18,884 nucleotides of DNA from CAYUYV01 sp964449455. GTDB lineage: Bacteria > Pseudomonadota > Alphaproteobacteria > JAJFIK01. Below the pieces are notes generated by a model, which saw nothing but the letters and a program-made list of their open reading frames with translations, did not search any database and was not told the origin of the DNA. A program made the position numbers and the translations under genes. The stretch lies in NCBI GenBank assembly GCA_964449455.1, contig CAYUYV010000096.1, forward strand, positions 1 through 18,884, read 5' to 3'. Positions 1 to 8,133 of the stretch are shown piece after piece (within the stretch, counting starts at the first letter, position 1; every line of letters starts with the position of its first letter).

Positions 1-1
1 G

Positions 2-64
2 CTGAACATTACTCAGGATCCGGCTGTGAGAGAAGACACGCCCCAGAGCATCACCTGGAAATGA
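2..64 (+). CDS. possible 3' end of an upstream gene
   Basis: Frame 2 is open from the window edge to a TGA at 62-64 and reads LNITQDPAVREDTPQSITWK. The composition is protein-like and the codons are ordinary, but 20 residues are too few to assign a family. A second frame is also open across 1-213, so chance cannot be excluded. It would run in the same direction as the hydroxylase gene downstream. From 65 to 212 I see no gene. Confidence 0.25.
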   Translation: MNITQDPAVREDTPQSITWK

Positions 65-212
65 GAGTTAAGGGGCGGGCCCAACGCTTGCGTGTTGTAA
101 TAATCCTTAAGTTTAGCAAGCATTCGCGCTCATTTGACTGTCCTCATCGTGTGCATTTGGTCGGCTTGCCGGGACATGGTCCGGTGAGGGTCACGGTGCC
201 AGGTCCCCTCCC

Positions 213-241
213 TTGACTCTTTTGGGTGATTACCCAAAAAT
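213..241 (+). promoter_or_regulatory. candidate sigma70-type promoter of the hydroxylase-TetR unit
   Basis: TTGACT at 213-218 resembles a -35 box. With a 17-base spacer the -10 position is AAAAAT (236-241), which matches four of six consensus bases. The spacer is filled by the first of two palindromes, so a bound repressor would block RNA polymerase directly. The call is by eye; the -10 is weak. Confidence 0.4.
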
Positions 242-258
242 TGGGCAATTACCCAATT
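221..258. promoter_or_regulatory. tandem palindromic operators, probably for the adjacent TetR protein
   Basis: Two near-identical palindromes of the form TTGGGYRATTACCCAA lie at 222-237 and 241-256, 19 bp apart. The first has 7-bp perfect arms (TTTGGGT/ACCCAAA, 221-238). The second has 7-bp arms (AATTGGG/CCCAATT, 239-258). They lie between the candidate -35 box and the ribosome binding site of the hydroxylase gene. TetR-family repressors typically bind such palindromes near their own operon, and the TetR gene is the second gene of this unit. That this TetR is the ligand is inference. Confidence 0.65.
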
Positions 259-272
259 GTAGGGAGGTTTCC

Positions 273-1088
273 ATGATCCGTGACCTTTTGGCGCCGCTGA
301 TTGCCGATTGGCCGAATGCCTACAGACTCATGGCCGTTGCCATGGTCGTCGCGATCCTGATTCTGGTGCGCTATTTCTCTCTGACAGCGGTGGGATTTGG
401 GGTGGGGATGCTTGTCAATTGGCTGGCACCCTGGCGGCGACTTCAGCCACAGGGCTTCACCCGAGCTCAGATCGTGCGGGAAATCGGCTATTCGATGCTG
501 AGCGTACTGACCTTCACCGTCGTGATTGGGATCATAATCCTGATGACTTCAGCAGGATGGACCCAGATCTATCGCGACCCCGCAGAATATGGCTGGGTCT
601 GGTTCTGGCTCCAGATCCCCATTGCGCTTCTCATACAAGACTTCTACTTTTATTGGATGCATCGGGCCGTCCACGCACCAGGTCTTTACGAGACCGCTCA
701 CAGAACGCATCATCTGTCCACGAACCCAAGCGCCTTTTCTGCGTTCGCATTTCATCCGATCGAAGCGTTTCTGGAGATCGCCATCTTTGTTGTAATCGTC
801 GCCGTGATGCCCATGAACACAACGGCCCTTTTCATTGTTGGTTTCTTTTCGCTGGTCTACAATATCTATGGCCATCTAGGGTATGAAGTGATGCCTCGGT
901 TTATTGGCCGCAGCCCCCTTGGCTATCTTCTCAACAAATCAGCGTATCATAACCAGCACCACCGCACCTATCGCTTTAACTATGGGCTCTATACGGTCAT
1001 TTGGGATCGCGTGTTCGGCACACTTCATCCTCATGCGGAGCAGCTTTACGACCAAGCAACCCAGCCGCCGCCCCCCGACAGGAGGTAA
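273..1088 (+). CDS. sterol desaturase / fatty acid hydroxylase superfamily membrane protein
   Basis: This 271-residue integral membrane protein carries the di-iron histidine signature of the fatty acid hydroxylase superfamily (sterol desaturase-like). The motifs are H130xxxH134, H143xxHH (143-147), further histidines at 161 and 201, and H226xxHH (226-230). Hydrophobic segments lie near residues 17-32, 73-92, 108-125 and 168-198. The family uses O2 and an electron donor to hydroxylate or desaturate lipids; the substrate here cannot be told. The ATG at 273 was chosen because AGGGAGG (261-267) precedes it; an upstream TTG at 213 would place the operators inside the gene. The TetR gene begins 10 bp after the stop, and the operators upstream suggest induction by a ligand, possibly the substrate. 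Confidence 0.88.
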   Translation: MIRDLLAPLIADWPNAYRLMAVAMVVAILILVRYFSLTAVGFGVGMLVNWLAPWRRLQPQGFTRAQIVREIGYSMLSVLTFTVVIGIIILMTSAGWTQIYRDPAEYGWVWFWLQIPIALLIQDFYFYWMHRAVHAPGLYETAHRTHHLSTNPSAFSAFAFHPIEAFLEIAIFVVIVAVMPMNTTALFIVGFFSLVYNIYGHLGYEVMPRFIGRSPLGYLLNKSAYHNQHHRTYRFNYGLYTVIWDRVFGTLHPHAEQLYDQATQPPPPDRR

Positions 1089-1098
1089 CATCGTCCTG

Positions 1099-1779
1099 AT
1101 GCCCACGGCCCGCATCGCCAACGAGATCAATGCTGGCTTCGGTCCCAAGACCAAGGGAAAAATCCTTGCCGCCAGTATCACCCTGTTCAATGCAGAGGGG
1201 TTTGACCGCGTCACAACGGCCCAGATCGCACAGGCCGCCGACGTGTTAGAAGGCACGCTTTGGTATCATTTTAAAGCCAAGCAGACCCTAGTGCTGGCCC
1301 ATTTGGAAGCGCTGGAACGCAGGCTTGAAGAGCAGCTTTCCGGCATGCTCAGCGATATCGGCCCCGAGATTGCGAGGCACTTTCTCAAGACCTTTCAGAC
1401 CCTGTGGGACTTTCGATATCTCCTGCGTGATCCGCTTCAATCGCTCTTGGAGGACCCAGCCTTCACGACCCGCCTTCAGCGCACCTATGTGGTCGTCGAA
1501 GCGAAGGTTCAGGAAAGACTGGAAGCCGCAGCGGACCACGGGCTTCTGGACCTGTCCAATATTGATGTGCGCGCCTTGGCTGTGTCTTGCATGCTGACTG
1601 GGCGATATTGGCTCGACTATACTCGTATTCGCTATGCGGACAATCTTGATCCGGACCGGGATCATTGGCAGGGCATTATCCAGATGATCGCCTTGCTGCG
1701 GCCCCACTTCACCGACAAGGCTCGTCGCGTGTTCAAGGGGCTCGACCTTCGCACACTCATCAATCCCCACATTGCATAG
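1099..1779 (+). CDS. TetR family transcriptional regulator
   Basis: The 226-residue protein has an N-terminal TetR-type DNA-binding domain. The helix-turn-helix is around residues 38-60, with TTAQIAQAADV followed by GTLWYHFKAKQTL, the usual place of the conserved WYHF/YYHF stretch. The rest is a helical ligand-binding region (about 75-215) too divergent to assign a ligand. The start is taken at 1099; GGAGG at 1081-1085 lies 13 bases upstream, slightly far. The open frame extends further up but overlaps the hydroxylase gene. It is co-transcribed with the hydroxylase (10-bp gap), so it is likely a repressor of its own operon acting at the twin palindromes at 221-258. Confidence 0.85.
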   Translation: MPTARIANEINAGFGPKTKGKILAASITLFNAEGFDRVTTAQIAQAADVLEGTLWYHFKAKQTLVLAHLEALERRLEEQLSGMLSDIGPEIARHFLKTFQTLWDFRYLLRDPLQSLLEDPAFTTRLQRTYVVVEAKVQERLEAAADHGLLDLSNIDVRALAVSCMLTGRYWLDYTRIRYADNLDPDRDHWQGIIQMIALLRPHFTDKARRVFKGLDLRTLINPHIA

Positions 1780-2014
1780 CAATCCCCCACAGCATAGCAT
1801 TGTTGCCGCGGTTTGAAGTTTGGTCGCCGTGGCATTCGTGGCTTCTCCGCTCATTCGGGGCATTAGAAACGGCAATCTCTCGGATCTGTTTGCGCTGGAC
1901 GCGCTGGAGCGGTGCGCGTCACAGGCGCAAGCGACTGACGCGCATCACTTTGTCATTTGATGGTGCCCATTATGGCGGTAGTGTACACAAAACGTCCAAA
2001 GGGGGGAGAGCTCG

Positions 2015-3802
2015 ATGATCGCGCGTCTCATGGGTGGCAGTGTTCTGGTGTTGGTCATGGTTTTGGTCGGCCTGGTCGTGGCGAGCCAAGTCATTCGGCC
2101 GGCTGATCTGCATGATTTTCAATCAGAAGACTTTTATAAGACCAGTGCCGAGCAGAGCTCTCCTGGCGACACGGGTCTGCTGCTTAATCTCACTGTTGAT
2201 CACACCCTTGGCGGTGACCTGGCGGATGTCTCATCGCTGGACGTTCATGTTTATCCGAATTTCTTGCCGCAGATCCGTCGGTATGCCTGGTATCCTTATC
2301 GGCCGTCGGATCGATTGACCGTGACCCCATCCTGGGATGATGACGTAACCTCTATTACTGTTGATGGTGCCCCTCAAGCCCTCACAGCGCCCATTGAGCT
2401 CAGCGCGCAAGACCACGGGCGGGAGACGGTTATCTCGGTACAGACAGCCGATGGCGCGCGGCGTGCGAGTTACGTCATCCTGGTGATGCCGCACACCTTT
2501 CCGCCTCTCAAAACGCAGGTCAGGTCCGCTGATGACGTGGCCCCCGGAATCATTACCGGCATGCAGGCGGCGCCCAATAACCCAACCTTCTCCCCCCTGA
2601 GAATGGTGCGCTTGTCTCTGTATACCAATGGTGTGTTCGGTACGATTGAAGCCATGCGCAAGGCGACAAAGCAGCGCTTTGACGATTTTATTGCCGCGGA
2701 CTTGGCCGCGAGCCTGGATTTTGAGCACCGTGAGTACTTACCCTATGTGAATTTTGTCCTCGATAAATTCGGCACACCGCTCAAATACAATAATGATGCG
2801 CCGCGCACGATCTATCTGCCGATTACGACATCACGGGATGAAGGTCTCCTCCCGCGGCAGGGGTTCATTTACAAAGAAATCGCCATGGACACGGCCGATA
2901 ACTTTGCCGAAGCCATCACTCGCAGTTTTGTCCAGCGGCGAGGCGACGCCTCGCCGGTGGAAATTCCCCGGCATCTCGATCAGTTTGACGATGGCCATCA
3001 TATCGCCGTTACGCCGTGGGAAACGGTCCAGAACCTCTTTTATCGGATTCATCCCGCTGGCACGGAGCTGAACAATGGCGACCGACTGGACGTGAACGTG
3101 ACCAGCACCTATTTGGTGGAACTGAACCGGGACGGAGACGTGGTCTTCGAATGGGATTCGATCGATCATTTCCGACCAGACCAAGCCATCACCTATCTGC
3201 CCAAAGACCGTTACAGTGAATGGGATTACTTCCATACGAATGGAATTCGATTCGCTCCTGGCAATGAACAACTCCTCATCTCCGCCCGGCATCTCCGCGC
3301 CATTGCGAATGTCGAGTACCCTTCCGGCGATGTGAGCTGGGTCCTGGCCGACCCTGCGACCCCTTTGAACCAGTTCACCTATGTCGGTGATCCCCTCGGC
3401 GGGATCAGTACAATCCACGCTGCAATCATGCGCGACGATGAGTTGTTTGTGTTCGACAATGGTCATTACGACACGCCGGAATACCGCGAAGGGTCCATCA
3501 TCTATGATGCCCCCATCCTGGAGCGGCATACCTACACCCGCGTTGTCGCCTATAAGATCGATGACGAGGCCATGACCGCCACGTATCAGCAAGAATGGAC
3601 GTACCCGGAGCAAATGGTGCGGACGGCCGGCTATCTTATGTTCGTGCCGCATTCAGATGATCAAGAGAACCTGCTGATCAGTTGGGGGTCCGGCGGCGCT
3701 TTCACCGAGTACAGTGCCGATAATCGCCTGGTGCTTGCCACTGACATGGGCGGAATGACGTACCGGTTCTACAAAATCAATATCGATCACTGGATGGAGT
3801 GA
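2015..3802 (+). CDS. arylsulfotransferase (ASST) family protein, exported or membrane-anchored
   Basis: The protein has 595 residues. A hydrophobic segment at about 8-24 is a signal peptide or anchor, so it should act outside the cytoplasmic membrane. The C-terminal half looks like the six-bladed propeller of PAPS-independent arylsulfotransferases: DYFHTNGI, LLISARHL and STIHAAIMRDDELFVFDNG occur in the family order. H407, N409, R425 and H468 fit the known sulfate-binding residues and the transiently sulfated histidine of E. coli AssT (His356, Asn358, Arg374, His436). Family members move sulfate between phenolic compounds; donor and acceptor here are unknown, and some homologues are only annotated as lipoproteins or hypothetical. 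GGGGGGAG (2001-2008) is a good ribosome binding site. It stands alone, 235 bp after the TetR gene. Confidence 0.75.
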   Translation: MIARLMGGSVLVLVMVLVGLVVASQVIRPADLHDFQSEDFYKTSAEQSSPGDTGLLLNLTVDHTLGGDLADVSSLDVHVYPNFLPQIRRYAWYPYRPSDRLTVTPSWDDDVTSITVDGAPQALTAPIELSAQDHGRETVISVQTADGARRASYVILVMPHTFPPLKTQVRSADDVAPGIITGMQAAPNNPTFSPLRMVRLSLYTNGVFGTIEAMRKATKQRFDDFIAADLAASLDFEHREYLPYVNFVLDKFGTPLKYNNDAPRTIYLPITTSRDEGLLPRQGFIYKEIAMDTADNFAEAITRSFVQRRGDASPVEIPRHLDQFDDGHHIAVTPWETVQNLFYRIHPAGTELNNGDRLDVNVTSTYLVELNRDGDVVFEWDSIDHFRPDQAITYLPKDRYSEWDYFHTNGIRFAPGNEQLLISARHLRAIANVEYPSGDVSWVLADPATPLNQFTYVGDPLGGISTIHAAIMRDDELFVFDNGHYDTPEYREGSIIYDAPILERHTYTRVVAYKIDDEAMTATYQQEWTYPEQMVRTAGYLMFVPHSDDQENLLISWGSGGAFTEYSADNRLVLATDMGGMTYRFYKINIDHWME

Positions 3803-4206
3803 TGCCGTGCCGCGAGGTGGGACCCGGTGAGACGGGACACGCCTTTCGTTAATGGCGTCGATGCGGTCCCACTCAAAGGCGTAAGAGACGGGGGCTGAAG
3901 ATCTCCCGTGGCGTAAGGGCGCCAAGAGCCGAGCGGGGCCATTCGGTGTTGTCCTACAGGCGCCCATCGGGGTGGCCTGGCCTTATCATGCCAAGCCCAC
4001 GCCGTGAGATAACATGCTGAAAAGGCCTGAGCGGTGCGAGATGCTCCCTGGTCAGGGACAGAGGCCGCAGCTTTGCGTTGACGCTCCGGTTGGTTCCGGT
4101 CTCCCATTGGCTCTCTGGCGGAGACCGAGGATGATGCCTATGGCATGGTGTTGCATGATAGGCGGTGCGCCCATGTCTTGAGGCAGGGATAGATGAGTGA
4201 GAACCA
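3803..4206. other. 404-bp intergenic region rich in inverted repeats, no gene seen
   Basis: No frame gives a credible protein. Several inverted repeats follow the arylsulfotransferase stop: GTGGGACC (3817-3824) with GGTCCCAC (3865-3872); ACGCCTTT (3839-3846) with AAAGGCGT (3875-3882), interleaved with the first; GGGCGCC (3917-3923) with GGCGCCC (3959-3965); and CGGTCTCC (4097-4104) with GGAGACCG (4120-4127). None is followed by a clear T run. The region may contain a terminator or a structured transcript, or be decayed sequence. Confidence 0.5.
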
Positions 4207-4407
4207 ATGAGCGATGGAGCCAACAGCCGACAGCATGCGGTGCGCACGTCTCCTTGCATCAAGATCTGCACTCTGGACGAGCAGACGGGGTGGTGCACCG
4301 GGTGCGGCCGATCGTTGAACGAGATCGGCGGCTGGGCGTTTCTGACAGATGCAGAACGGGAGGCCGTGTTGGCGGATTTGCCAAGGCGTATGGCGGCGCT
4401 GCCCTAG
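4207..4407 (+). CDS. small DUF1289 family protein
   Basis: This 66-residue cysteine-rich protein matches the DUF1289 pattern: SPCIKICTLDEQTGWCTGCGRSLNEI followed by W and an acidic/arginine helix, read here as SPCIxxC (15-20), then WCTGCGR around 29-35. The four spaced cysteines suggest metal binding, probably zinc or an iron-sulfur cluster, but the family's function is not established. The length is normal for the shorter members. The ribosome binding site is weak (GTGAGAA upstream). A small hairpin follows the stop codon. Confidence 0.82.
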   Translation: MSDGANSRQHAVRTSPCIKICTLDEQTGWCTGCGRSLNEIGGWAFLTDAEREAVLADLPRRMAALP

Positions 4408-4411
4408 CGGG

Positions 4412-4429
4412 CACCGTTCTGGGACGGTG
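4412..4429 (+). terminator. weak hairpin after the DUF1289 gene
   Basis: CACCGT (4412-4417) pairs with ACGGTG (4424-4429) across a 6-base loop, starting five bases after the stop codon. No T run follows, so termination is doubtful. Confidence 0.25.
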
Positions 4430-4630
4430 ACGTCCTCAAATCCGCTCTTTCTCGCAATATGTGACTGCAATCCGCGGTGTGCGATGGCGAATATTGCAAT
4501 ATCCTGGTTTTCTGGACCACCCTCCCGCAACGCCTCAACAGCGCTCACCCACTTGCGCGGCTTCTATGGAGAGCAGGGGCCGCCGGTGCAGGCGTGTCCC
4601 GCGTGCGGCGGCGAGGCGCGAGGCCCCGCG

Positions 4631-4720
4631 CAGGACCGCGGCCGAATCGACAACCACTCCCCAATCTTCCATCATGCGTGCCAGATCGCGGTCGTGAATG
4701 GGACGTTCACCATACCAGCG
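4631..4720 (-). pseudogene. possible remnant of an IS6-family transposase N-terminus
   Basis: Read on the minus strand, this stretch encodes RWYGERPIHD, RDLARMMEDW and GVVVDSAAVL in succession. The spacing of RWY, RDL, MM, GV-VD and V resembles the helix-turn-helix part of IS6/IS26-type transposases (pattern RWY...LSxRDLxEMMxERGVxVDHxTVxRW). The frame then runs into non-matching sequence and stops, and no DDE domain is seen nearby, so it would be a decayed fragment. The resemblance is from memory of the family, without an alignment; chance similarity is possible. Confidence 0.35.
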
Positions 4721-4865
4721 CCCCTCTGACGATGAGGATCGGTGGGACGCGCCGCCGCGCAAGGGACTAATCATGGGCAGGCTCCTCACTTTCTGAGCCA
4801 GCCGGTCGCCGCGTTGAGGGTGCCCAAACCGCAATGCCACGGAACGCAGATGGGAGGAGATCGAT

Positions 4866-6854
4866 ATGCAACGTGAGTGGGATATTCGGCAGTACGCCGC
4901 AGGCCTGATGGTCGGCCTGTTTCTCTGGAGCGGTCACGCTCTGGCGCAACCTGCAAGCACCGCCGTTGAGCGTATTGAGCGCGGCAATATCGTCACTGAG
5001 AATGTCCCGCCCGTGCCGGACGCCGTGCGCGAGCGCCTGCGGCAGTATCAGAATGTTCGGCCCGCCGGGTTCGTCGATTGGACCCAGGATGGTGAGACCC
5101 TGCTCATCAGCACACGGTTTGCTGAAACCGCCCAATTTCACACCGTGACCCAGCCATTGGGCGCGCGAAGCCAGATCACCTTTTACGATGAGCCGGCACG
5201 CGGCGGCGACTGGGCCCCGGCGGGTGGCCCTAACGGGTTCCTGTTTACCAAGGATGTCGGCGGTGCGGAGGTTTTCCGCCTGCACTATTTCGATGCGGAC
5301 ACGGGTGATGTTCGCATCTTGAGCGAAGAGGGCGGACGCGTCGAAGCCTATGGCTGGTCCGACGACGGATCGAAAATCATGTGGAGCACCACCACCACGG
5401 GCTCGCCGGTGCGCAAGACCTATCTGGCATCCAGCGACGCCATGGATGCACCCGAGACCGTGTTCGAGCGCGAAGGCCTTTGGGTCCCCGCAGCCTTGTC
5501 GCCGGACAATCAAACCCTGTTGATGTTCAATTACATTTCGCGCAACGACTCAACGCTTCACGCTCTCGACCTGGAGAGCGGCGCTCTGACCCAAATCAAT
5601 CCGAGCGAGGACAAGATTTCCTATGGCGACGTGTTCTTCGCCAAGGACGGCCGCGCCCTCTACTACGTGTCCGACGAGGGCAGTGAGTTCCGGCGTCTGA
5701 CGCGGTACGATCTGGGTGACGGCGAAAAGACGGTGCTCACGGAGAATATTCCGTGGGATGTGGAAGGTGTAGAACAGGCACCGGACGGACAGCACATTGC
5801 CTTCACGACCAATGAAGGGGGCCTGTCGAAACTGCATATCCGCCGCGTGCGCGGCTGGCGCGCCGTGTCGGGCCCGGACCTTGCGCCGGGTTTGATCTCT
5901 GGCCTGGAATTCAGCCCGGACAGTCGTAAGCTCGCCTTTACCCTGAACAGCGCGTCATCGCCCTCGGATGTCTATGTGTTCGATATCCGTCCTGGCTTGC
6001 TCACGCGCTGGACCAAAGCCGAAGTGGGTGGCCTGGATACGGATCGTTTCGTCAATCCGGACCTGGTCGCCTATCCGACCTTCGATGAGGTGGAGGGGGC
6101 TCCTCGCGAAATCCCGGCATTCCTGTTCAAACCGGAAGACGCAGATGGTCCGCTCCCGGTTTTGATCAGCATCCATGGTGGTCCGGAGTCCCAATACCGT
6201 CCGCGCTTTTCGTCCTTCACGCAATATCTGGTGAATGAGCTGGGCATGGCCGTGTTGGCGCCGAATGTGCGCGGATCTGCGGGGTATGGAAAAACCTATC
6301 TGCAACTCGACAATGGCATGTTGCGCGAAGACTCGGTCAAGGATATCGGGGCGGCGCTTGATTGGATTGCAACGCAGGACGATCTTGATGCGGATAATGT
6401 CATTGTCTATGGCGGCTCCTATGGTGGTTACATGGTGCTCGCATCGATGATGAAATACGACGATCGGCTCGCGGGTGGCGTGAATATTGTCGGTATTTCC
6501 AGCTTTGTGACCTTCCTGGAAAACACCAGCCCCTATCGGCAGGATTTGCGCCGGGCGGAGTATGGAGACGAACGCGATCCCGAGATGCGCGCCTTCCTGG
6601 AGGAGATCTCGCCACTGAACAATGCGGACAGAATTACCAAGCCGTTGTTCATCATTCAGGGTTTGAACGATCCGCGCGTGCCGGCTTCTGAAGCCGAGCA
6701 GATGCTCTCGGCTGTTCGCGCCAATGGCGGAACGGTGTGGTATCTGCTGGCCAAAGACGAAGGGCACGGATTCCGCAAAAAGGCGAACCGCGACTATATG
6801 GTCGAGACGGTGTCGCTGTTCCTCCGCGATGTTCTCGACCTGGATCAGGAATAA
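4866..6854 (+). CDS. secreted S9 family peptidase (prolyl oligopeptidase / acylaminoacyl-peptidase type)
   Basis: The 662-residue serine peptidase has an N-terminal signal peptide, hydrophobic to about residue 26 and ending near ALAQP, so it is periplasmic or outer-membrane associated. Residues about 60-400 form the beta-propeller part with repeated WSPD/SPDG-like turns. Residues about 420-660 form the alpha/beta hydrolase domain. The catalytic triad is visible: S518 in GGSYGGY, D602 in NDPRVP and H634 in EGHGF. HGGPESQY and NVRGSAGYG match the oxyanion region of the family. It should cleave short peptides, perhaps after proline or from blocked N-termini; specificity is not readable. The ATG at 4866 has a strong GGGAGGAG site. 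The gene is monocistronic, ending at a strong terminator. Confidence 0.92.
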   Translation: MQREWDIRQYAAGLMVGLFLWSGHALAQPASTAVERIERGNIVTENVPPVPDAVRERLRQYQNVRPAGFVDWTQDGETLLISTRFAETAQFHTVTQPLGARSQITFYDEPARGGDWAPAGGPNGFLFTKDVGGAEVFRLHYFDADTGDVRILSEEGGRVEAYGWSDDGSKIMWSTTTTGSPVRKTYLASSDAMDAPETVFEREGLWVPAALSPDNQTLLMFNYISRNDSTLHALDLESGALTQINPSEDKISYGDVFFAKDGRALYYVSDEGSEFRRLTRYDLGDGEKTVLTENIPWDVEGVEQAPDGQHIAFTTNEGGLSKLHIRRVRGWRAVSGPDLAPGLISGLEFSPDSRKLAFTLNSASSPSDVYVFDIRPGLLTRWTKAEVGGLDTDRFVNPDLVAYPTFDEVEGAPREIPAFLFKPEDADGPLPVLISIHGGPESQYRPRFSSFTQYLVNELGMAVLAPNVRGSAGYGKTYLQLDNGMLREDSVKDIGAALDWIATQDDLDADNVIVYGGSYGGYMVLASMMKYDDRLAGGVNIVGISSFVTFLENTSPYRQDLRRAEYGDERDPEMRAFLEEISPLNNADRITKPLFIIQGLNDPRVPASEAEQMLSAVRANGGTVWYLLAKDEGHGFRKKANRDYMVETVSLFLRDVLDLDQE

Positions 6855-6880
6855 CGGCGCGTTAAGCCACATCATCGGAT

Positions 6881-6908
6881 AAGGCCTGCTTCCCGTGAAG
6901 CAGGCCTT
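6881..6908 (+). terminator. strong hairpin terminator after the S9 peptidase gene
   Basis: AAGGCCTGCTTC (6881-6892) and GAAGCAGGCCTT (6897-6908) form a perfect 12-bp stem with a CCGT tetraloop, 26 bases after the stop. The following T content is low (ATCTATC), but the stem is strong and flanked by TT/AA. Confidence 0.7.
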
Positions 6909-7236
6909 ATCTATCGCCGTATGATGGGACCGGTCTCAGTCTCATGCACGCCATCTTCTTTCGGGCGCGGATCTTCAGCGCCTAACCAAGTTTGCGGCCT
7001 ACACTGATCTTCTTGGTGCTGTTACAGTAGGTGAAGATCTTCCAAATCTACGATCATGCACGATCCTCACATCGTGCCTTTGCTGAAGAGTTTTACAGGG
7101 CACGCCGCTGGGTTCTGCTTATGGTTGAGTTTATCGCGGAACCACTACAAGTATCTCTCCGATCTTGCGGCCCGCGGATGACTCGTATAGCCCTTGTGGA
7201 CCGGGGGTATCGTGACCTCCCCAGGGAGGGCATGAC
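6909..7236. other. 328-bp leader region before the methyltransferase gene
   Basis: No confident gene is present. A GTG-started frame at 7031-7240 (69 codons) overlaps the methyltransferase ATG by four bases (ATGA), but its sequence resembles nothing and it follows a stop immediately, so it is not called. GCACGAT (7058-7064) and ATCGTGC (7071-7077) make a 7-bp hairpin with a 6-base loop. No convincing promoter was found by eye. Confidence 0.45.
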
Positions 7237-7938
7237 ATGATTGAAACCATTAAGTACATCGTTTACCGCACGCCTCTTTTGCAGCGCGTGATGTGGCCGA
7301 AATACCCTTATAAGATCAATCCTGGCCAGTTGAATGCGCTGATTAATTTGATTGACGCAACCCGATCCCAAAATGCTGCCATTATGGAAATTGGCGTTGC
7401 GCAGGGTGATACGTCAACCTTTTTGCTGGAGCATTTGAAGACCACCGGTGATTCTCGTCCCGTCTTCCTGCTCGATACATTTGATGGCTTTACGCAGGAC
7501 AGTATCGACGTCGAGGTCAGTGACCGGCTGAAAGACGGTCGTCCGTATAAGTCCTTTCGGTATGGGGATGAACAGCTATTCGTCCAGGCGATCCGCCATG
7601 CCGGATATGAGAACTTCCGGATCTTTAAAGGCGATGCGTCCAAATTCGATTATGCTGGCATTGGCCCTATCGGTGCGGTGTTGCTTGACATTGATCTCTA
7701 TGCGCCGACCCGCGACTGCCTTGCCGCCATCTGGCCGCACCTGGTGGATGGAGGTGGTATTGTCGTTGACGACTGCCAGCCGGACACGGCTTGGGATGGG
7801 TCTCTGCAAGCCGTTCAAGAATTTTCCGAGGAAAACGGCCTGGACCCCATCCGTGTGGGTCACAAGGGTTATCTCTTGAAAAAGCCATTGCAGACGAAGA
7901 ACAACCCAGACTCAGGTTCCCTGGCACAGTTTGCATAG
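7237..7938 (+). CDS. class I SAM-dependent methyltransferase, TylF/MycF-like
   Basis: The 233-residue protein has the Rossmann methyltransferase layout. Motif I is MEIGVAQGDTS (about 50-60), the acidic strand end is LLDTFDGF (D80), and the post-motif is VLLDIDLYAPT (149-157), followed by DGGGIVVDD (171-179). The LDIDLY and VDD signatures are typical of the TylF (macrocin O-methyltransferase) family, whose aspartates bind Mg2+ and the acceptor. The acceptor could be a sugar or another hydroxyl compound and cannot be deduced. AGGGAGG (7223-7229) supports ATG 7237; an ATG at 7232 is out of frame. No sugar or antibiotic genes flank it. The next gene is convergent. Confidence 0.82.
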   Translation: MIETIKYIVYRTPLLQRVMWPKYPYKINPGQLNALINLIDATRSQNAAIMEIGVAQGDTSTFLLEHLKTTGDSRPVFLLDTFDGFTQDSIDVEVSDRLKDGRPYKSFRYGDEQLFVQAIRHAGYENFRIFKGDASKFDYAGIGPIGAVLLDIDLYAPTRDCLAAIWPHLVDGGGIVVDDCQPDTAWDGSLQAVQEFSEENGLDPIRVGHKGYLLKKPLQTKNNPDSGSLAQFA

Positions 7939-8033
7939 AGCAGCTGTGCCGATCCGACCACCAAGATCCTGATAATCCGTACCGTTACGGACCTGCCTTG
8001 ATCGGTAGAATTTGCCTTGAACAAAATAGTTGA

Positions 8034-8059
8034 GGAGAGCCGTCAAGGACGGCCACTCC
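8034..8059. terminator. hairpin in the convergent intergenic region
   Basis: GCCGTC (8039-8044) and GACGGC (8048-8053) form a tight stem, extended outward by GGAG (8034-8037) with CTCC (8056-8059) after a small internal loop. A second hairpin, TCCGTA/TACGGA, lies at 7976-7991. Both sit between the methyltransferase and the convergent OmpA-domain gene, where a two-way terminator is expected, but neither has a T run. Confidence 0.35.
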
Positions 8060-8133
8060 ATTTCCCAGCTATTCTGATACGGGCAAACGCGGAACAAAAG
8101 CGGGTCCGGATCGTGTCATGGTGAGAGATATCA

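Larger units (their letters stand above)
4408..4865. other. 458-bp region without an intact gene
   Basis: Open frames here overlap one another on both strands and none has a recognisable full-length product. The left end holds the hairpin at 4412-4429, the centre a possible transposase remnant on the minus strand (4631-4720), and the right end the ribosome binding site GGGAGGAG (4851-4858) of the peptidase gene. Confidence 0.5.

Noticed and set aside
2831..3652. 273-codon minus-strand open frame over the arylsulfotransferase gene
   Set aside because: Antisense shadow without recognisable motifs or a ribosome binding site.
5955..6875. 306-codon minus-strand open frame over the S9 peptidase
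   Set aside because: Antisense shadow; the plus-strand catalytic triad is clear and the antisense product has low-complexity, unrecognisable content.
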